DNA from: Diplolepis rosae
Lineage: Eukaryota; Arthropoda; Insecta; Hymenoptera; Diplolepididae
Length of the DNA: 64,000 bases
Direction of reading: 5' to 3'
Assembly (NCBI GenBank): GCA_030998225.1
Contig: JAPYXD010000382.1
Coordinates: 930,001-994,000 of the forward strand
The translations under genes and the position numbers were made by a program. The notes under the pieces were generated by a model that was given only the letters and a program-made list of their open reading frames with translations, searched no databases and had not been told where the DNA came from. Shown one piece after another: positions 13,198-27,700 of the stretch; positions within the stretch are counted from its first letter, which is position 1; each line of letters starts with the position of its first letter.

Positions 13198-15729
13198 ATG
13201 TGCAGGAACATGTCAAGATACAATTCTACAAATGGCAACAATTATAGGGGTAGAAATGGAGCGGGTTTTTATAAACAAATTGAAGAGACATATGGAATTG
13301 AGGAGGCATCACTCCTCAAAAAATGGTCTCAATTAAATCTAGATGTTGCTAAAAGTTTTAATCAAAGAATCTTGTTATTACGTTGTAGGAAACTCGATGT
13401 TGTTCCTAAACACTTGCAAATACTCTGTACTCAAACCATTGAGTTTAATTCTAGAAGTATATCGAATAGATTTTCCAACTTGCATATCACTTTTCAGAGG
13501 TCTGTTTTGAGTCTCGAAATACGTGATATATGTGCACATTTAAGGTATCTTGAGAATCAGATCAGGCATCTTGAGGATAGAATAGTTGTTGTTTTTCCTA
13601 GCCACTTGTTCAACAGTTTTTTTGAATTTGAATCTGGGAAAGTTTCGCGCCAATTCGAGGAAAGCAAATCTAAATGTAAAAGAAAATTGGATTGTCTAAT
13701 TAGCGCTCTTGATTCCAAAAAAAGGACAGTCTCCGACAATAAACTTAATCTAAAGTGGTTCAAAAATCTGACAGGAAATGAAATCCCTGAAAATGTCGCA
13801 AAAATAGCTAGCTTAGGTATAAATTTCGGGCTTACTATCAAAAAACGTGAAATTCCCACATATACTATTATCGCAGACTTTGAATCTAACATTAATAAAA
13901 TTAACTCTGAATCGCAGGACAAAATGAGACATAAAGTTGGAAATGTTGTTAATAATTTTAAGAAAGGTGTCAACGAACACAAATCGAAATTCGTACAACC
14001 GGTTAGAGAAATCAAAGAAGCTAGAAATTTCGTTAAAAATAACCCGGATATAGTTTTTATTAGGGCAGACAAGGGTAACACCACAGTAGCCTTGACGCGA
14101 GAGAATTACAATGAAAAAGTTACAAACCTTTTACAAGACGAGAACACATATCAAGTCCGGTCCAAAGACACAACAACCAAAATACAAAATAAGGTTAATT
14201 CCCTCGTGAAATCATGGGAAAACAAGAGTCTTATTAACAATCTGTTAGCCAAGGACTTAAAGTCTTCTAATGCAATTCCCTCGAGATTCTATGGATTACC
14301 AAAAATCCACAAAGAAGGTAACCCTGTTAGACCCATTGTTTCCTATGTGGGTAGCCCAACCTACAATCTAGCATCCTTCTTTTGCTCTACCATATCCAAA
14401 AATACCACCCCACCAAAATCAAAAATCATTAACAGTTTTGAACTAGTCAATAAATTAAAAAACGTAAGCGTCCCTGAAAACTATGTTCTCGCCTCCTTAG
14501 ATGTAGTCTCCCTCTTCACGAATATACCCAAAGAAGCAGCTATTTCTGCTGTTAAAAGTAGATGGGATGAGATTCGTTGCAAAGTATCCTTACCATGGAG
14601 AGATTACGAAGAAGGGTTGCGACTGTGCTTGGACAGCACAGATTTCAATTTTGATGGTACCACTTAGTTTCAAAAACGAGGATTACCAATGGGTTCTCCT
14701 TTATCCCCCGTCCTTGCTGATATAGTGATGGATGACCTAGAAAAAGACAGACTTTCCAACCTTGATTCTGAAGTACCTGTCTATTTCCGATACGTAGACG
14801 ATATTCTTATCGTGGTTCCTAACACACATGTTGACCGTATTGTACAAATCTTTAATACCAACCCCTTCAACATCAAATTCACCCTCGAAAAAGAGGTCGA
14901 TGGTGCTATCAATTTCTTAGATGTCTCTATCATGAGGAAACAGAACCGTAAACTCTCTTTCAATTGGTACCGAAAACCAACTTGGTCAGGCAGATACCTT
15001 AACTTTAATTCCAATCACCCCCTCAGATATAAAAAAAGTGTAATCAACAATTTGGTTGATAGAGCAGTCTTACTTTCAGACATAGAATTTCAAAAAAGCA
15101 ACCTTAAATTAATTACAGATACACTAGAAGAAAACGACTATCCCATTTTTTTCACACAAGAAATTATTAACCAGAGACTCCTCACTCTTGAACAAAAGAT
15201 ACGTTTAGGTAACAATCATATCGACATAAACACGGAAAGCAAACCCTTTATCAGTATTCCTTATATTGAAGGCCTTTCGGAAAAAACATCAGGAATCCTA
15301 CACAGCTACAACTTAAACACTGCGTATAAAAATAAAAAAAACCTTAAAATGATATTCAAATCAACTAAAGATAAAATACCTAAAGAACATTCCTGTAACA
15401 TCGTTTACAGTGTTCCTTGCAAAGGGAATGAGTGCAAAGCAGTCTATATAGGTCAAACAAAACGGATCCTCAAAAACAGACTAAAAGAACACAAAAATAA
15501 CATTAGAGAAAGCCCCAATAAACAAAATGCACTAACGAAACATACAATTGAGAAGGACCATTTTTTTGATTTTGATAAAACCATAATTCTAGCTAATGAA
15601 GAGAACTATAAAAAAAGATTATTGTTGGAGATGTGCCATATCGTAGGTACAGATGATGCGGTGAACCTGAGTACAGACGTGGAAAACCTTTCCAAGATTT
15701 ATAACCCTATACTAAAAAAAGGGTCATAA
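13198..15729 (+). pseudogene. PLE polyprotein (RT + GIY-YIG), nearly intact, one in-frame TAG
   Basis: One continuous frame of 843 codons interrupted only by TAG at codon 490 (14665-14667). Layout: an N-terminal region rich in charged residues (about 1-200); PLE-type RT with YGLPKIHK at about 365-372, the motif A aspartate at about 435, motif B GLPMGSPLSP just after the stop, and YVDD at about 532-535; then the typical PLE stretch with WYRKPTWSGRYLN. A C-terminal GIY-YIG nuclease (about 733-835) has the Cys cluster C-x7-C-x5-C, YIGQT at about 750, and a later glutamate in LLLEMCHI. Length fits Penelope-group proteins. RT would copy the element RNA and the nuclease would nick the target. The stop lies between RT motifs A and B, so a truncated product would lack the active site unless it is read through. 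The identical TAG in copy 1 argues for a dead ancestor. Confidence 0.9.
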
Positions 15730-15792
15730 TAATATAAAGAAAAAGGGGGACCTGGGTCCTAGGACCTGTGACTCCACTACTCGGGCATTAAA

Positions 15793-18700
15793 TATCTTTT
15801 ATAATTGCATTACGGAATTGATTCCTACTATGAATACAATACCTTTGAAAAAGTATTGTAAAAAATTTTTTTACGCATATATCTTAAATGACAATTTAAA
15901 ATGAATTATAATTTTATTATTTTTCATGTTTTCGCGGTTTCAGGTTCAGTAATTGCATTATGGGATTGCTTTACTATAAATACAATACATTCCATAAAGT
16001 ATTAAAGTTTTTTACGCGTACATCATACAGGTGAATTTAAAATATCCAGAGAAACTTATTCTTCGCATTATCGCGTAATTATGATTGGTAATTACATTAC
16101 GGGAGTAATGTTCACTATAAATACAATACTTTTGAAAAAGTATTGTCAATTAAGCTTGTTACGCATATATCTCACATGTCAATTTAAAATATCTTAAAAA
16201 TTCTTAAAAATTTTTATTTTCCGGGTTTTCGCGGTTTCAGTATCAGTAATTGCATTATGGAATTGCTCTACTATGAATACAATACTTTTAAAAGAGTATT
16301 CTCAACTGAGTTTTTTACGCATATATCTTACATGTCAATTCAAAATATCTTAAAAATTGATTAAAAATTTTATTTTTCGGGTTTTCGCGGTTTCAGGACC
16401 AGTATTTGCATTATGGAATTGCTCTACTGTAAATAAAACACTTTTGAAAAAGTATTTCTAACAATGATTTTTACGCATATATCTTATAGGTCAAATTAAA
16501 ATATCCAGAGAATCTTATTCTTCGCGTTATCGCGTAATTATGATTGGTAATTACATTACGGGAGTGATGTTCACTATAAATACAATACTTTTGAAAAAGT
16601 ATTGTCAACTTAGGTTTTTACGCATATATCTCACATGTCAATTTGAAATATCTTAAAATTTTTTTAAAAAATTTTATTTTTCGGGTTTCCGCGTTTTCAG
16701 GATTAGCAATGGCATTATGGGATCGCTTTACTATAAATAAAATACTCTTGATAAAGTATTGTCAACTAAGTTTTTTACGCATGTATCTCACATGTCGTTT
16801 CAAAATATCTTAAAAATTTTATTTTTCAGGTGTTCGCGGTTTCAGGATCAGTATTTGCATTATGCAATTGCTCTACTATAAATAAAATACTTTTGAAAAA
16901 GTATTTCTAACAATGATTTTTACGCATATACCTTGTAGGTCAAATTAAAATATCCATAGTATCTTATTCTTCGCGTTATCGCGTAATTGTGGCTGGTAAT
17001 TACATTACGGGAGTGATGTTCACTATAAATACAATACTTTTGAAAAAGTATTGTCAACTTAGGTTTTTACGCATATATCTCACATGTCAATTTGAAATAT
17101 CATAAAAATTTTTTTAAAAAATTTTATTTTTCGGGTTTTTGCGTTTTCAGGATTAGTAATGGCATTATGGGATCGCTTTAATATAAATAAAATACTCTTG
17201 AAAAAGTATTGTCAACTAAGTTTTTTACGCATATATCTCACATGTCGTTTCAAAATATCTTAAAAATTTTATTTTTCGGGTGTTCGCGGTTTCAGGATCA
17301 GTATTTGCATTATGGAATTGCTCTACTATAAATAAAAAACTTTTGAAAAAGTATTTCTAACAATGATTTTTACGCATATATCTTGTAGGTCAAATTAAAA
17401 TATCCAGAGTATCTTATTCTTCGCGTTATCGCGTAATTGTGATTGGTAATTACATTACGGGAGTGATGTTCACTATAAATACAATACTTTTGAAAAAGTA
17501 TTGTCAACTTAGGTTTTTACGCATATATCTCACATGTCAATTTGAAATATCATAAAAATTTTTTTAAAAAATTTTATTTTTCGGGTTTCCGCGTTTTCAG
17601 GATTAGCAATGGAATTATGGGATCGCTTTACTATAAATAAAATACTCTTGATAAAGTATTGTCAACTAAGTTTTTTACGCATATATCTCACATGTCAATT
17701 TAAAATATCTTAAAAATTCTTAAAAATTTTTATTTTTCGGGTTTTCGCGGTTTCAGTATCAGTAATTGCATTATGGAATTGCTCTACTATAAATACAATA
17801 CTTTTGAAAAAGTACTCTCAACTAAGTTCTTTACGCATATATCTTACATGTCAATTCAAAATATCTTAAAAATTTTTTAAAAAATTTTATTTTTCGGGTT
17901 TTCATGTTTTCAGGATCAATAATTTCATTATGGAATTGTTCTACTATAAATAAAATACTTTTGAAAAAGTAATTCCAACAGAGATTTTTACGCATATATC
18001 TTACAGGTCTATTTAAAATATCCAGAGAATTTTATTCTTCGCGTTGTCGCGTAATTATGATTGGTAATTACATTACGGGCGTGATGTTCACTAAAAATAC
18101 AATACCTTTGTAATAGTATTGTCAATTAAGCTTGTTACGCATATATCTCACATGTCAATTCACAATATCTTAACAATTGTTTAAAAATTTTATTTTTCGG
18201 GTTTTCACGTTTTCAGGATCAATAATTTCATTATGGAATTGTTCTACTATAAATAAAATACTTTTGAAAAAGTAATTGTAACAGAGACTTTTACGCATAT
18301 ATCTTACAGGTCTATTTAAAATATCCAGAGAATTTTATTCTTCGCATTGTCGCGTAATTATGATTGGTAATTACATTACGGGCGTGATGTTCACTAAAAA
18401 TACAATACCTTTGTAATAGTATTGTCAATTAAGCTTGTTACGCATATATCTCACATGTCAATTCACAATATCTTAACAATTGTTTAAAAATTTTTATTTT
18501 CCGGGTTTTCACGTTTTCAGGATCAATAATTTCATTATGGAATTGTTCTACTATAAATAAAATACTTTTGAAAAAGAAATTCCAACAGACATTTTTACGC
18601 ATATATCTTATAGGTCAAATTAAAAAATCCAGAGTATCTTATTCTTCGCGTTATCGCGTAATTATGATTGGTAATTACATTACGGGCGTGATGTTCACTA

Positions 18701-21700
18701 AAAATACAATACTTTTGAAAAAGTATTTCTAAAAGATTTCTATGCATATATCTTATAGGTCAAATTAAAAAATCCAGAGTATCTTATTCTTCGCGTTATC
18801 GCGTAATTATGATTGGTAATTACATTACGGGAGTGATGTTCACTTTAAATACAATACTTTTGAAAAAGTATTCTCAACTAAGTTTTTTACGCATATATCT
18901 TTCATGTCAATTCAAAACATCTCAAAAATTGTTTAAAAATTTTATTTTTCGGGTTTTCTCGGTTTCAGGATCAGTATTTGCATTATGGAATTGCTCTACA
19001 ATAAATAAAACACTTTTGAAAAAGTATTTCTAACAATGATTTTTACGCGTATATCTTATAGGTCAAATTAAAATATCAAGAGAATCTTATTCTTCGCGTT
19101 ATCGCGTAATTATGATTGGTAATTACATTACGGGCGTGATGTTCACTAAAGATACAATACTTTTGTAAATGTATTGTCAAATAAGCTTTTTATGCATATA
19201 TCTCACATGTCAATTTAAAATATCATAAAAATTCTTAAAAATTTTATTTTTCGGGTTTTCGCGGTTTCACGATCAGTATTTGCATTATGGAATTGCTCTA
19301 CTGTAAATAAAATACTTTCGAAAAAGTATTTCTAACAATGATTTTTACGCATGTATCTTGTAGGTCAAATTAAAATATCAAGAGAATCTTTTTCTTCGCG
19401 TTATCGCGTAATTGTGATTGGTAATTACATGATGGGAGTGATGTTCACTATAAATACAATACTTTTGAAAAAGTATTGTCAACTTAGGTTTTTATGCATA
19501 TATCTCACATGTCAATTTGAAATATGTTAAAAATTTTTTTTAAAAATTTTATTTTTCGGGTTTTCGCGTTTTCAGGATTAGTAATGGCATTATGGGATCG
19601 CTTTACTTTAAATAAAATACTCTTGAAAAAGTATTGTCAACTAAGTTTTTTACGCATATATCTCACATGTCAATTTAAAATATCTTAAAAATTTTGAAAA
19701 AGAAAATTTTATTTTTCGGGTTTTCGCGTTTTCGGGATCAATAATTTCATTATGGAATTGTTCTACTATAAATAAAATACTTTTGAAAAAGTAATTCCAA
19801 CAGAGATTTTTACGCATATATCTTATAGGTCAAATTAAAATATCAAGAGAATCTTATTCTTCGCGTTATCGCGTAATTATGATTGGTAATTACATTACGG
19901 GCGTGATGTTCACTAAAAATACAATACCTTTGTAATAGTATTGTCAATTAAGCTTGTTACGCATATATCTCACATGTCAATTCACAATATCTTAACAATT
20001 GTTTAAAAATTTTTATTTTCCGGGTTTTCGCGGTTTCAGTATCAGTAATTGCATTATAGAATTGCTCTACTATGAATACAATACTTTTGAAAAAGTATTT
20101 CTAACAAAGATTTTTACGCATATATCTTATAGGTCAAATTAAAATATCCAGAGTATCTTATTCTTCGCGTTATCGCGTAATTATGATTGGTAATTACATT
20201 ACGGGCGTGATGTTCACTAAAAATACAATACCTTTGTAAAAGTATTGTCAATTAAGCTTGTTACGCATATATCTCACATGTCAATTTAAAATATCTTAAA
20301 AATTCTTAAAAATTTTTATTTTTCGGGTTTTCGCGGTTTCAGTATCAGTAATTGCATTATGGAATTGCTCTACTATAAATACAATACTTTTGAAAAAGTA
20401 CTCTCAACTAAGTTCTTTACGCATATATCTTACATGTCAATTCAAAATATCTTAAAAATTTTTTTAAAAATTTTATTTTTCGGGTTTTCACGTTTTCAGG
20501 ATCAATAATTTCATTATGGAATTGTTCTACTATAAATAAAATACTTTTGAAAAAGTAATTCCAACAGAGATTTTTACGCATATATCTTATAGGTCAAATT
20601 AAAATATCAAGAGAATCTTATTCTTCGCGTTATCGCGTAATTATGATTGGTAATTACATTACGGGCGTGATGTTCACTTTAAATACAATACTTTTGAAAA
20701 AGTATTCTCAACTAAGTTTTTTACGCATATATCTTATAGGTCAAATAAAAAAATCCAGAGTATCATATTCTTCGCGTTATCGCGTAATTATGATTGGTAA
20801 TTACATTACGGGCGTGATGTTCACTAAAAATACAATACTTTTGAAAAAGTATTTCTAACAAAGATTTTTATGCATATATCTTATAGGTCAAATTAAAAAA
20901 TCCAGTGTATCTTATTCTTCGCGTTATCGCGTAATTATGATTTGTAATTACATTACGGGAGTGATGTTCACTATAAATACAATACTTTTGAAAAAGTATT
21001 TCTAACAAAGGTTTTTCTGCATATATCTTATAGGTCAAATTAAAAAATCCAGAGTATCTTATTCTTCGCGTTATCGCGTAATTATGATTGGTAATTACAT
21101 TACGGGCTTGATGTTCACTAAAAATACAATACTTTTGAAAAAGTATTTCTAACAAAGATTCTTACGCATATATATTATAGGTCAAATTAAAAAATCCAGA
21201 GAATCTTATTCTTCGCGTTATCGCGTAATTATGATTGGTAATTACATTACGGGCGTGATGTTCACTAAAAATACAATACCTTTGAAAAAGTATTTCTAAC
21301 AAAGATTTTTATGCATATATCTTATAGGTCAAATTAAAAAATCAAGAGTACTTTATCTTCGCGTTATCGCGTAATTATGATTCGTAATTACATTACGGGA
21401 GTGATGTTCACTATAATAAAATACTCTTGAAAAAGTATTCTCATCTAATTTTTTTACGCATATATCTTACATGTCAATTCAAAATATCCCAAAAAATGAT
21501 TAAAAATTTTATTTTTCTGGTTTTCGCGGTTTCAGTATCAGTATTTGAATTTTGGTATTGCTCTACTGTAAATAAAACACTTTTGAAAAAGTATTTCTAA
21601 CAAAGATTTTTACGCATATATCTTATAGGTCAAATTAAAATATCCAGAGAATCTTAATCTTCGCGTTATAGCGTAATTATGATTGGTAATTACATTACGG

Positions 21701-24700
21701 GCGTGATGTTCACTAAAGATACAATACCTTTGTAAATGTATTGTCAAATAAGCTTTTTACGCATATATCTCACATGTCAATTTAAAATATCATAAAAATT
21801 CTTAAAAATTTTATTTTTCGGATTTTCGCGGTTTCACGATCAGTATTTGCATTATGGAATTGCTCTACTGTAAATAAAACACTTTTGAAAAAGTATTTCT
21901 AACAAAGATTTTTACGCATATATCTTATATGTCAAATTTAAATATCCAGAGAATCTTAATCTTCGCGTTATAGCGTAATTATGATTGGTAATTACATTAC
22001 GGGAGTGATGTTCACTATAAATACAATACTTTTGAAAAAGTATTTCTAACAAAGGTTTTTCTGCATATATCTTATAGGTCAAATTAAAAAATCCAGAGTA
22101 TCTTATTCTTCGCGTTATCGCGTAATTATGATTGGTAATTACATTACGGGCGTGATGTTCACTAAAAATACAATAGTTTTGAAAAAGTATTTCTAACAAT
22201 GATTTTTATGCATATATCTTATAGGTCAAATTAAAAAATCAAGAGTATCTTATTCTTCGCGTTATCGCGTAATTATGATTGGTAATTACATTACGGGAGT
22301 GATGTTCACAAAAAATAAAATACTCTTTGAAAAAGTATTCTCAACTAAGTTTTTTACGCATATATCTTACATGTCAATTCAAAATATCTAAAAATTGTTT
22401 AAAAATTTTATTTTTCGGGTTTTCGCGGTTTCAGTATCAGTATTTACATTATGGAATTGCTCTAGTATAAATAAAACACTTTTGAAAAAGTATTTCTAAC
22501 AAAGATTTTTACGCATATATCTTGTAGGTCAAATTAAAATATCCAGAGAATCTTTTTCTTCGCGTTATCGCGTAATTGTGATTGGTAATTACATTACGGG
22601 AGTGATGTTCACTATAAATACAATACTTTTAAAACTGTATTGTCAACTTAGGTTTTTACGCATATATCTCACATGTCAATTTGAAATATCTTAAAAATTT
22701 TTTTAAAAAATTTTATTTTTCGGGTTTTCGCGTTTTCAGGATCAGTAATTGCATTATGGAATTGCTCTACTATAAATACAATACTTTTGAAAAAGTATTC
22801 TCAACTAAGTTTTTTACGCATATATCTTACATGTCAATTCAAAATATCTTAAAAATTGTTTAAAAATTTGATTTTTAGGGTTTTGGCAGTTTTAGGACCA
22901 GTATTTGCATTATGGAATTGCTCTACTGTAAATAAAACACTTTTGAAAAAGTATTTCTAACAAAGTTTTTTACGCATATATCTTATATGTCAAATTTAAA
23001 TATCCAGAGAATCTTAATCTTCGCGTTATAGCGTAATTATGATTGGTAATTACATTACGGGCGTGATGTTCACTAAAAATACAATACTTTTGAAAAAGTA
23101 TTTCTAACAAAGATTTTTATGCATATATCTTATAGGTCAAATTAAAAAATCCAGTGTATCTTATTCTTCGCGTTATCGCGTAATTATGATTGGTAATTAC
23201 ATTACGGGAGTGATGTTCACTATAAATACAATACTTTTGAAAAAGTATTTCTAACAAAGGTTTTTCTGCATATATCTTATAGGTCAAATTAAAAAATCCA
23301 GAGTATCTTATTCTTCGCGTTATCGCGTAATTATGATTGGTAATTACATTACGGGCGTGATGTTCACTAAAAATACAATACTTTTGAAAAAGTATTTCTA
23401 ACAAAGATTTTTACGCATATATCTTATAGGTCAAATTAAAAAATCCAGAGTATCATATCCTTCGCGTTATCGCGTAATTATGATTGGTAATTACATTACG
23501 GGCGTGATGTTCACTAAAAATACAATACTTTTGAAAAAGTATTTCTAACAAAGATTTTTATGCATATATCTTATAGGTCAAATTAAAAAATCAAGAGTAT
23601 CTTATTCTTCGCGTTATCGCGTAGTTATGATTGGTAATTACATTACGGGAGTGATGTTCACTATAAATAAAATACTCTTGAAAAAGTATTCTCAACTAAG
23701 TTTTTTACGCATATATCTTACATGTCAATTCAAAATATCTTAAAAATTGGTTAAAAATTTTATTTTTCGGGTTTTCGCGGGTGCAGTATCAGTATTTGCA
23801 TTTTGGAATTGCTCTACTGTAAATAAAACACTTTTGAAAAAGTATTTCTAACAAAGATTTTTACGCATATATCTTATAGGTCAAATTAAAATATCCAGAG
23901 AATCTTAATCTTCGCGTTATAGCGTAATTATGATTGGTAATTACATTACGGGCGTGATGTTCACTAAAGATACAATACCTTTGTAAATGTATTGTCAAAT
24001 AAGCTTTTTACGCATATATCTCACATGTCAATTTAAAATATCATAAAAATTCTTAAAAATTTTATTTTTCGGATTTTCGCGGTTTCACGATCAGTATTTG
24101 CATTATGGAATTGCTCTACTGTAAATAAAACACTTTTGAAAAAGTATTTCTAACAAAGATTTTTACGCATATATCTTATATGTCAAATTTAAATATCCAG
24201 AGAATCTTAATCTTCGCGTTATAGCGTAATTATGATTGGTAATTACATTACGGGCGTGATGTTCACTAAAAATACAATACTTTTGAAAAAGTATTTCTAA
24301 CAAAGTTTTTTCTGCATATATCTTATAGGTCAAATTAAAAAATCCAGAGTATCTTATTCTTCGCGTTATCGCGTAATTATGATTGGTAATTACATTACGG
24401 GCGTGATGTTCACTAAAAATACAATAGTTTTGAAAAAGTATTTCTAACAATGATTTTTATGCATATATCTTATAGGTCAAATTAAAAAATCAAGAGTATC
24501 TTATTCTTCGCGTTATCGCGTAGTTATGATTGGTAATTACATTACGGGAGTGATGTTCACTATAAATAAAATACTCTTGAAAAAGTATTCTCAACTAAGT
24601 TTTTTACGCATATATCTTACATGTCAATTCAAAATATCTTAAAAATTGGTTAAAAATTTTATTTTTCGGGTTTTCGCGGGTGCAGTATCAGTATTTGCAT

Positions 24701-27700
24701 TATGGAATTGCTCTACTGTAAATAAAACACTTTTGAAAAAGTATTTCTAACAAAGATTTTTACGCATATATCTTGTAGGTCAAATTAAAATATCCAGAGA
24801 ATCTTATTCTTCGCGTTATCGCGTAATTGTGGCTGGTAATTACATTACGGGAGTGATGTTCACTATAAATACAATACATTTAAAAAAGTATTGTCAACTT
24901 AGGTTTTTACGCATATATCTCACATGTCAATTTGAAATATCTTAAAAATTTTTTTTAAAAAATTTTATTTTTCGGGTTTTCGCGTTTTCAGGATCAGTAA
25001 ATGCATTATGGAATTGCTCTACTATAAATACAATACTTTTGAAAAAGTATTCTCAACTAAGTTTTTTACGCATATATCTTACATGTCAATTCAAAATATC
25101 TTAAAAATTGTTTAAAAATTTGATTTTTAGGGTTTTGGCAGTTTTAGGACCAGTATTTGCATTATGGAATTGCTCTACTGTAAATAAAACACTTTTGAAA
25201 AAGTATTTCTATCAAAGTTTTTTACGCATATATCTTACATGTCAAATTAAAATATCCAGAGAATCTTAATCTTCGCGTTATAGCGTAATTATGATTGGTA
25301 ATTACATTACGGGCGTGATGTTCACTAAAGATACAATACCTTTGTAAAAGTGTGGTCAATTAAGCTTGTTACGCAAATATCTCACATGTCAATTTAAAAT
25401 ATATTAAAAATTCTTAAAAATTTTTATTTTCCGGGTTTTCGCGGTTTCAGTATCAGTAATTGCATTATGGAATTGCTCTACTATAAATACAATACTTTTA
25501 AAAGAGTATTCTCAACTAAGTTTTTTACTCATAGATCTTACATGTCAATTCAAAATATCTTAAAAATTAATTAAAAATTTTATTTTTCGGGTTTTCGCGG
25601 TTTCAGGACCAGTATTTGCATTATGGAATTGCTCTACTATAAATAAAAAACTTTTGAAAAAGTATTTCTAACAATGATTTTTACGCATATATCTTGTAGG
25701 TCAAATTAAAATATCCAGAGTATCTTATTCTTCGCGTTATCGCGTAATTGTGATTGGTAATTACATTACGGGAGTGATGTTCACTATAAATACAATACTT
25801 TTGAAAAAGTATTGTCAATTAAGCTTGTTACACATATATATCACATGTCAATTTAAAATATATTAAAAATTCTTAAAAATTTTTATTTTCCGGGTTTTCG
25901 CGGTTTCAGTATCAGTAATTGCATTATGGAATTGCTCTACTATAAATACAATACTTTTAAAAGAGTATTCTCAACTAAGTTTTTTACTCATAGATCTTAC
26001 ATGTCAATTCAAAATATCTTAAAAATTAATTAAAAATTTTATTTTTCGGGTTTTCGCGGTTTCAGGACCAGTATTTGCATTATGGAATTGCTCTACTGTA
26101 AATAAAACACTTTTGAAAAAGTATTTCTAACAAAGATTTTTACGCATATATCTTATAGGTCAAATTAAAATATCCAGAGAATCTTATTCTTCGCGTTATC
26201 GCGTAATTATGATTGGTAATTACATTACGGGAGTGATGTTCACTATAAATACAATACTTTTGAAAAAGTATTGTCAACTTAGGTTTTTACGCATATATCT
26301 CACATGTCAATTTGAAATATCATAAAAATTTTTTTTTAAAATTTTATTTTTCGGGTTTCCGCGTTTTCAGGATTAGCAATGGAACTATGGGATCGCTTTA
26401 CTATAAATAAAATACTCTTGATAAAGTATTGTCAACTAAGTTTTTTACGCATATATCTCACATGTCAATTTAAAATATCTTAAAAATTTTTTAAAAAATT
26501 TTATTTTTCGGGTTTTCGCGTTTTCAGGATCAATAATTTCATTATGGAATTGTTCTACTATAAATAAAATACTTTTGAAAAAGTAATTGTAACAGAGATT
26601 TTTACGCATATATCTTACAGGTCTATTTAAAATATCCAGAGGATTTTATTCTTCGCATTGTCGCGTAATTATGATTGGTAATTACATTACGGGCGTGATG
26701 TTCACTAAAAATACAATACCTTTGTAATAGTATTGTCAATTAAGCTTGTTACGCATATATCTCACATGTCAATTCACAATATCTTAACAATTGTTTAAAA
26801 ATTTTATTTTTCGGGTTTTCACGTTTTCAGGATCAATAATTTCATTATGGAATTGTTCTACTATAAATAAAATACTTTTGAAAAAGTAATTGTAACAGAG
26901 ACTTTTACGCATATATCTTACAGGTCTATTTAAAATATCCAGAGAATTTTATTCTTCGCATTGTCGCGTAATTATGATTGGTAATTACATTACGGGCGTG
27001 ATGTTCACTAAAAATACAATACCTTTGTAATAGTATTGTCAATTAAGCTTGTTACGCATATATCTCACATGTCAATTCACAATATCTTAACAATTGTTTA
27101 AAAATTTTATTTTTCGGGTTTTCACGTTTTCAGGATCAATAATTTCATTATGGAATTGTTCTACTATAAATAAAATACTTTTGAAAAAGTAATTCCAACA
27201 GAGATTTTTACGCATATATCTTATAGGTCAAATTAAAAAATCCAGAGTATCTTATTCTTCGCGTTATCGCGTAATTATGATTGGTAATTACATTACGGGC
27301 GTGATGTTCACTAAAAATACAATACTTTTGAAAAAGTATTTCTAAAAGATTTCTATGCATATATCTTATAGGTCAAATTAAAAAATCCAGAGTATCTTAT
27401 TCTTCGCGTTATCGCGTAATTATGATTGGTAATTACATTACGGGAGTGATGTTCACTTTAAATACAATACTTTTGAAAAAGTATTCTCAACTAAGTTTTT
27501 TACGCATATATCTTTCATGTCAATTCAAAACATCTCAAAAATTGTTTAAAAATTTTATTTTTCGGGTTTTCTCGGTTTCAGGATCAGTATTTGCATTATG
27601 GAATTGCTCTACAATAAATAAAACACTTTTGAAAAAGTATTTCTAACAATGATTTTTACGCGTATATCTTATAGGTCAAATTAAAATATCAAGAGAATCT

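Larger units (their letters stand above)
12380..15792 (+). mobile_element. Penelope-like element, copy 2, inside the satellite
   Basis: Second copy of the element at 1019-4431, offset by about 11361 bases, with the same leader, the same hammerhead-like motif and the same 3' tail. The flanking monomers on both sides are duplicated too, so the element was copied as part of a satellite higher-order unit rather than by a new insertion. It contains the best PLE reading frame in the window (13198-15729). Confidence 0.87.
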
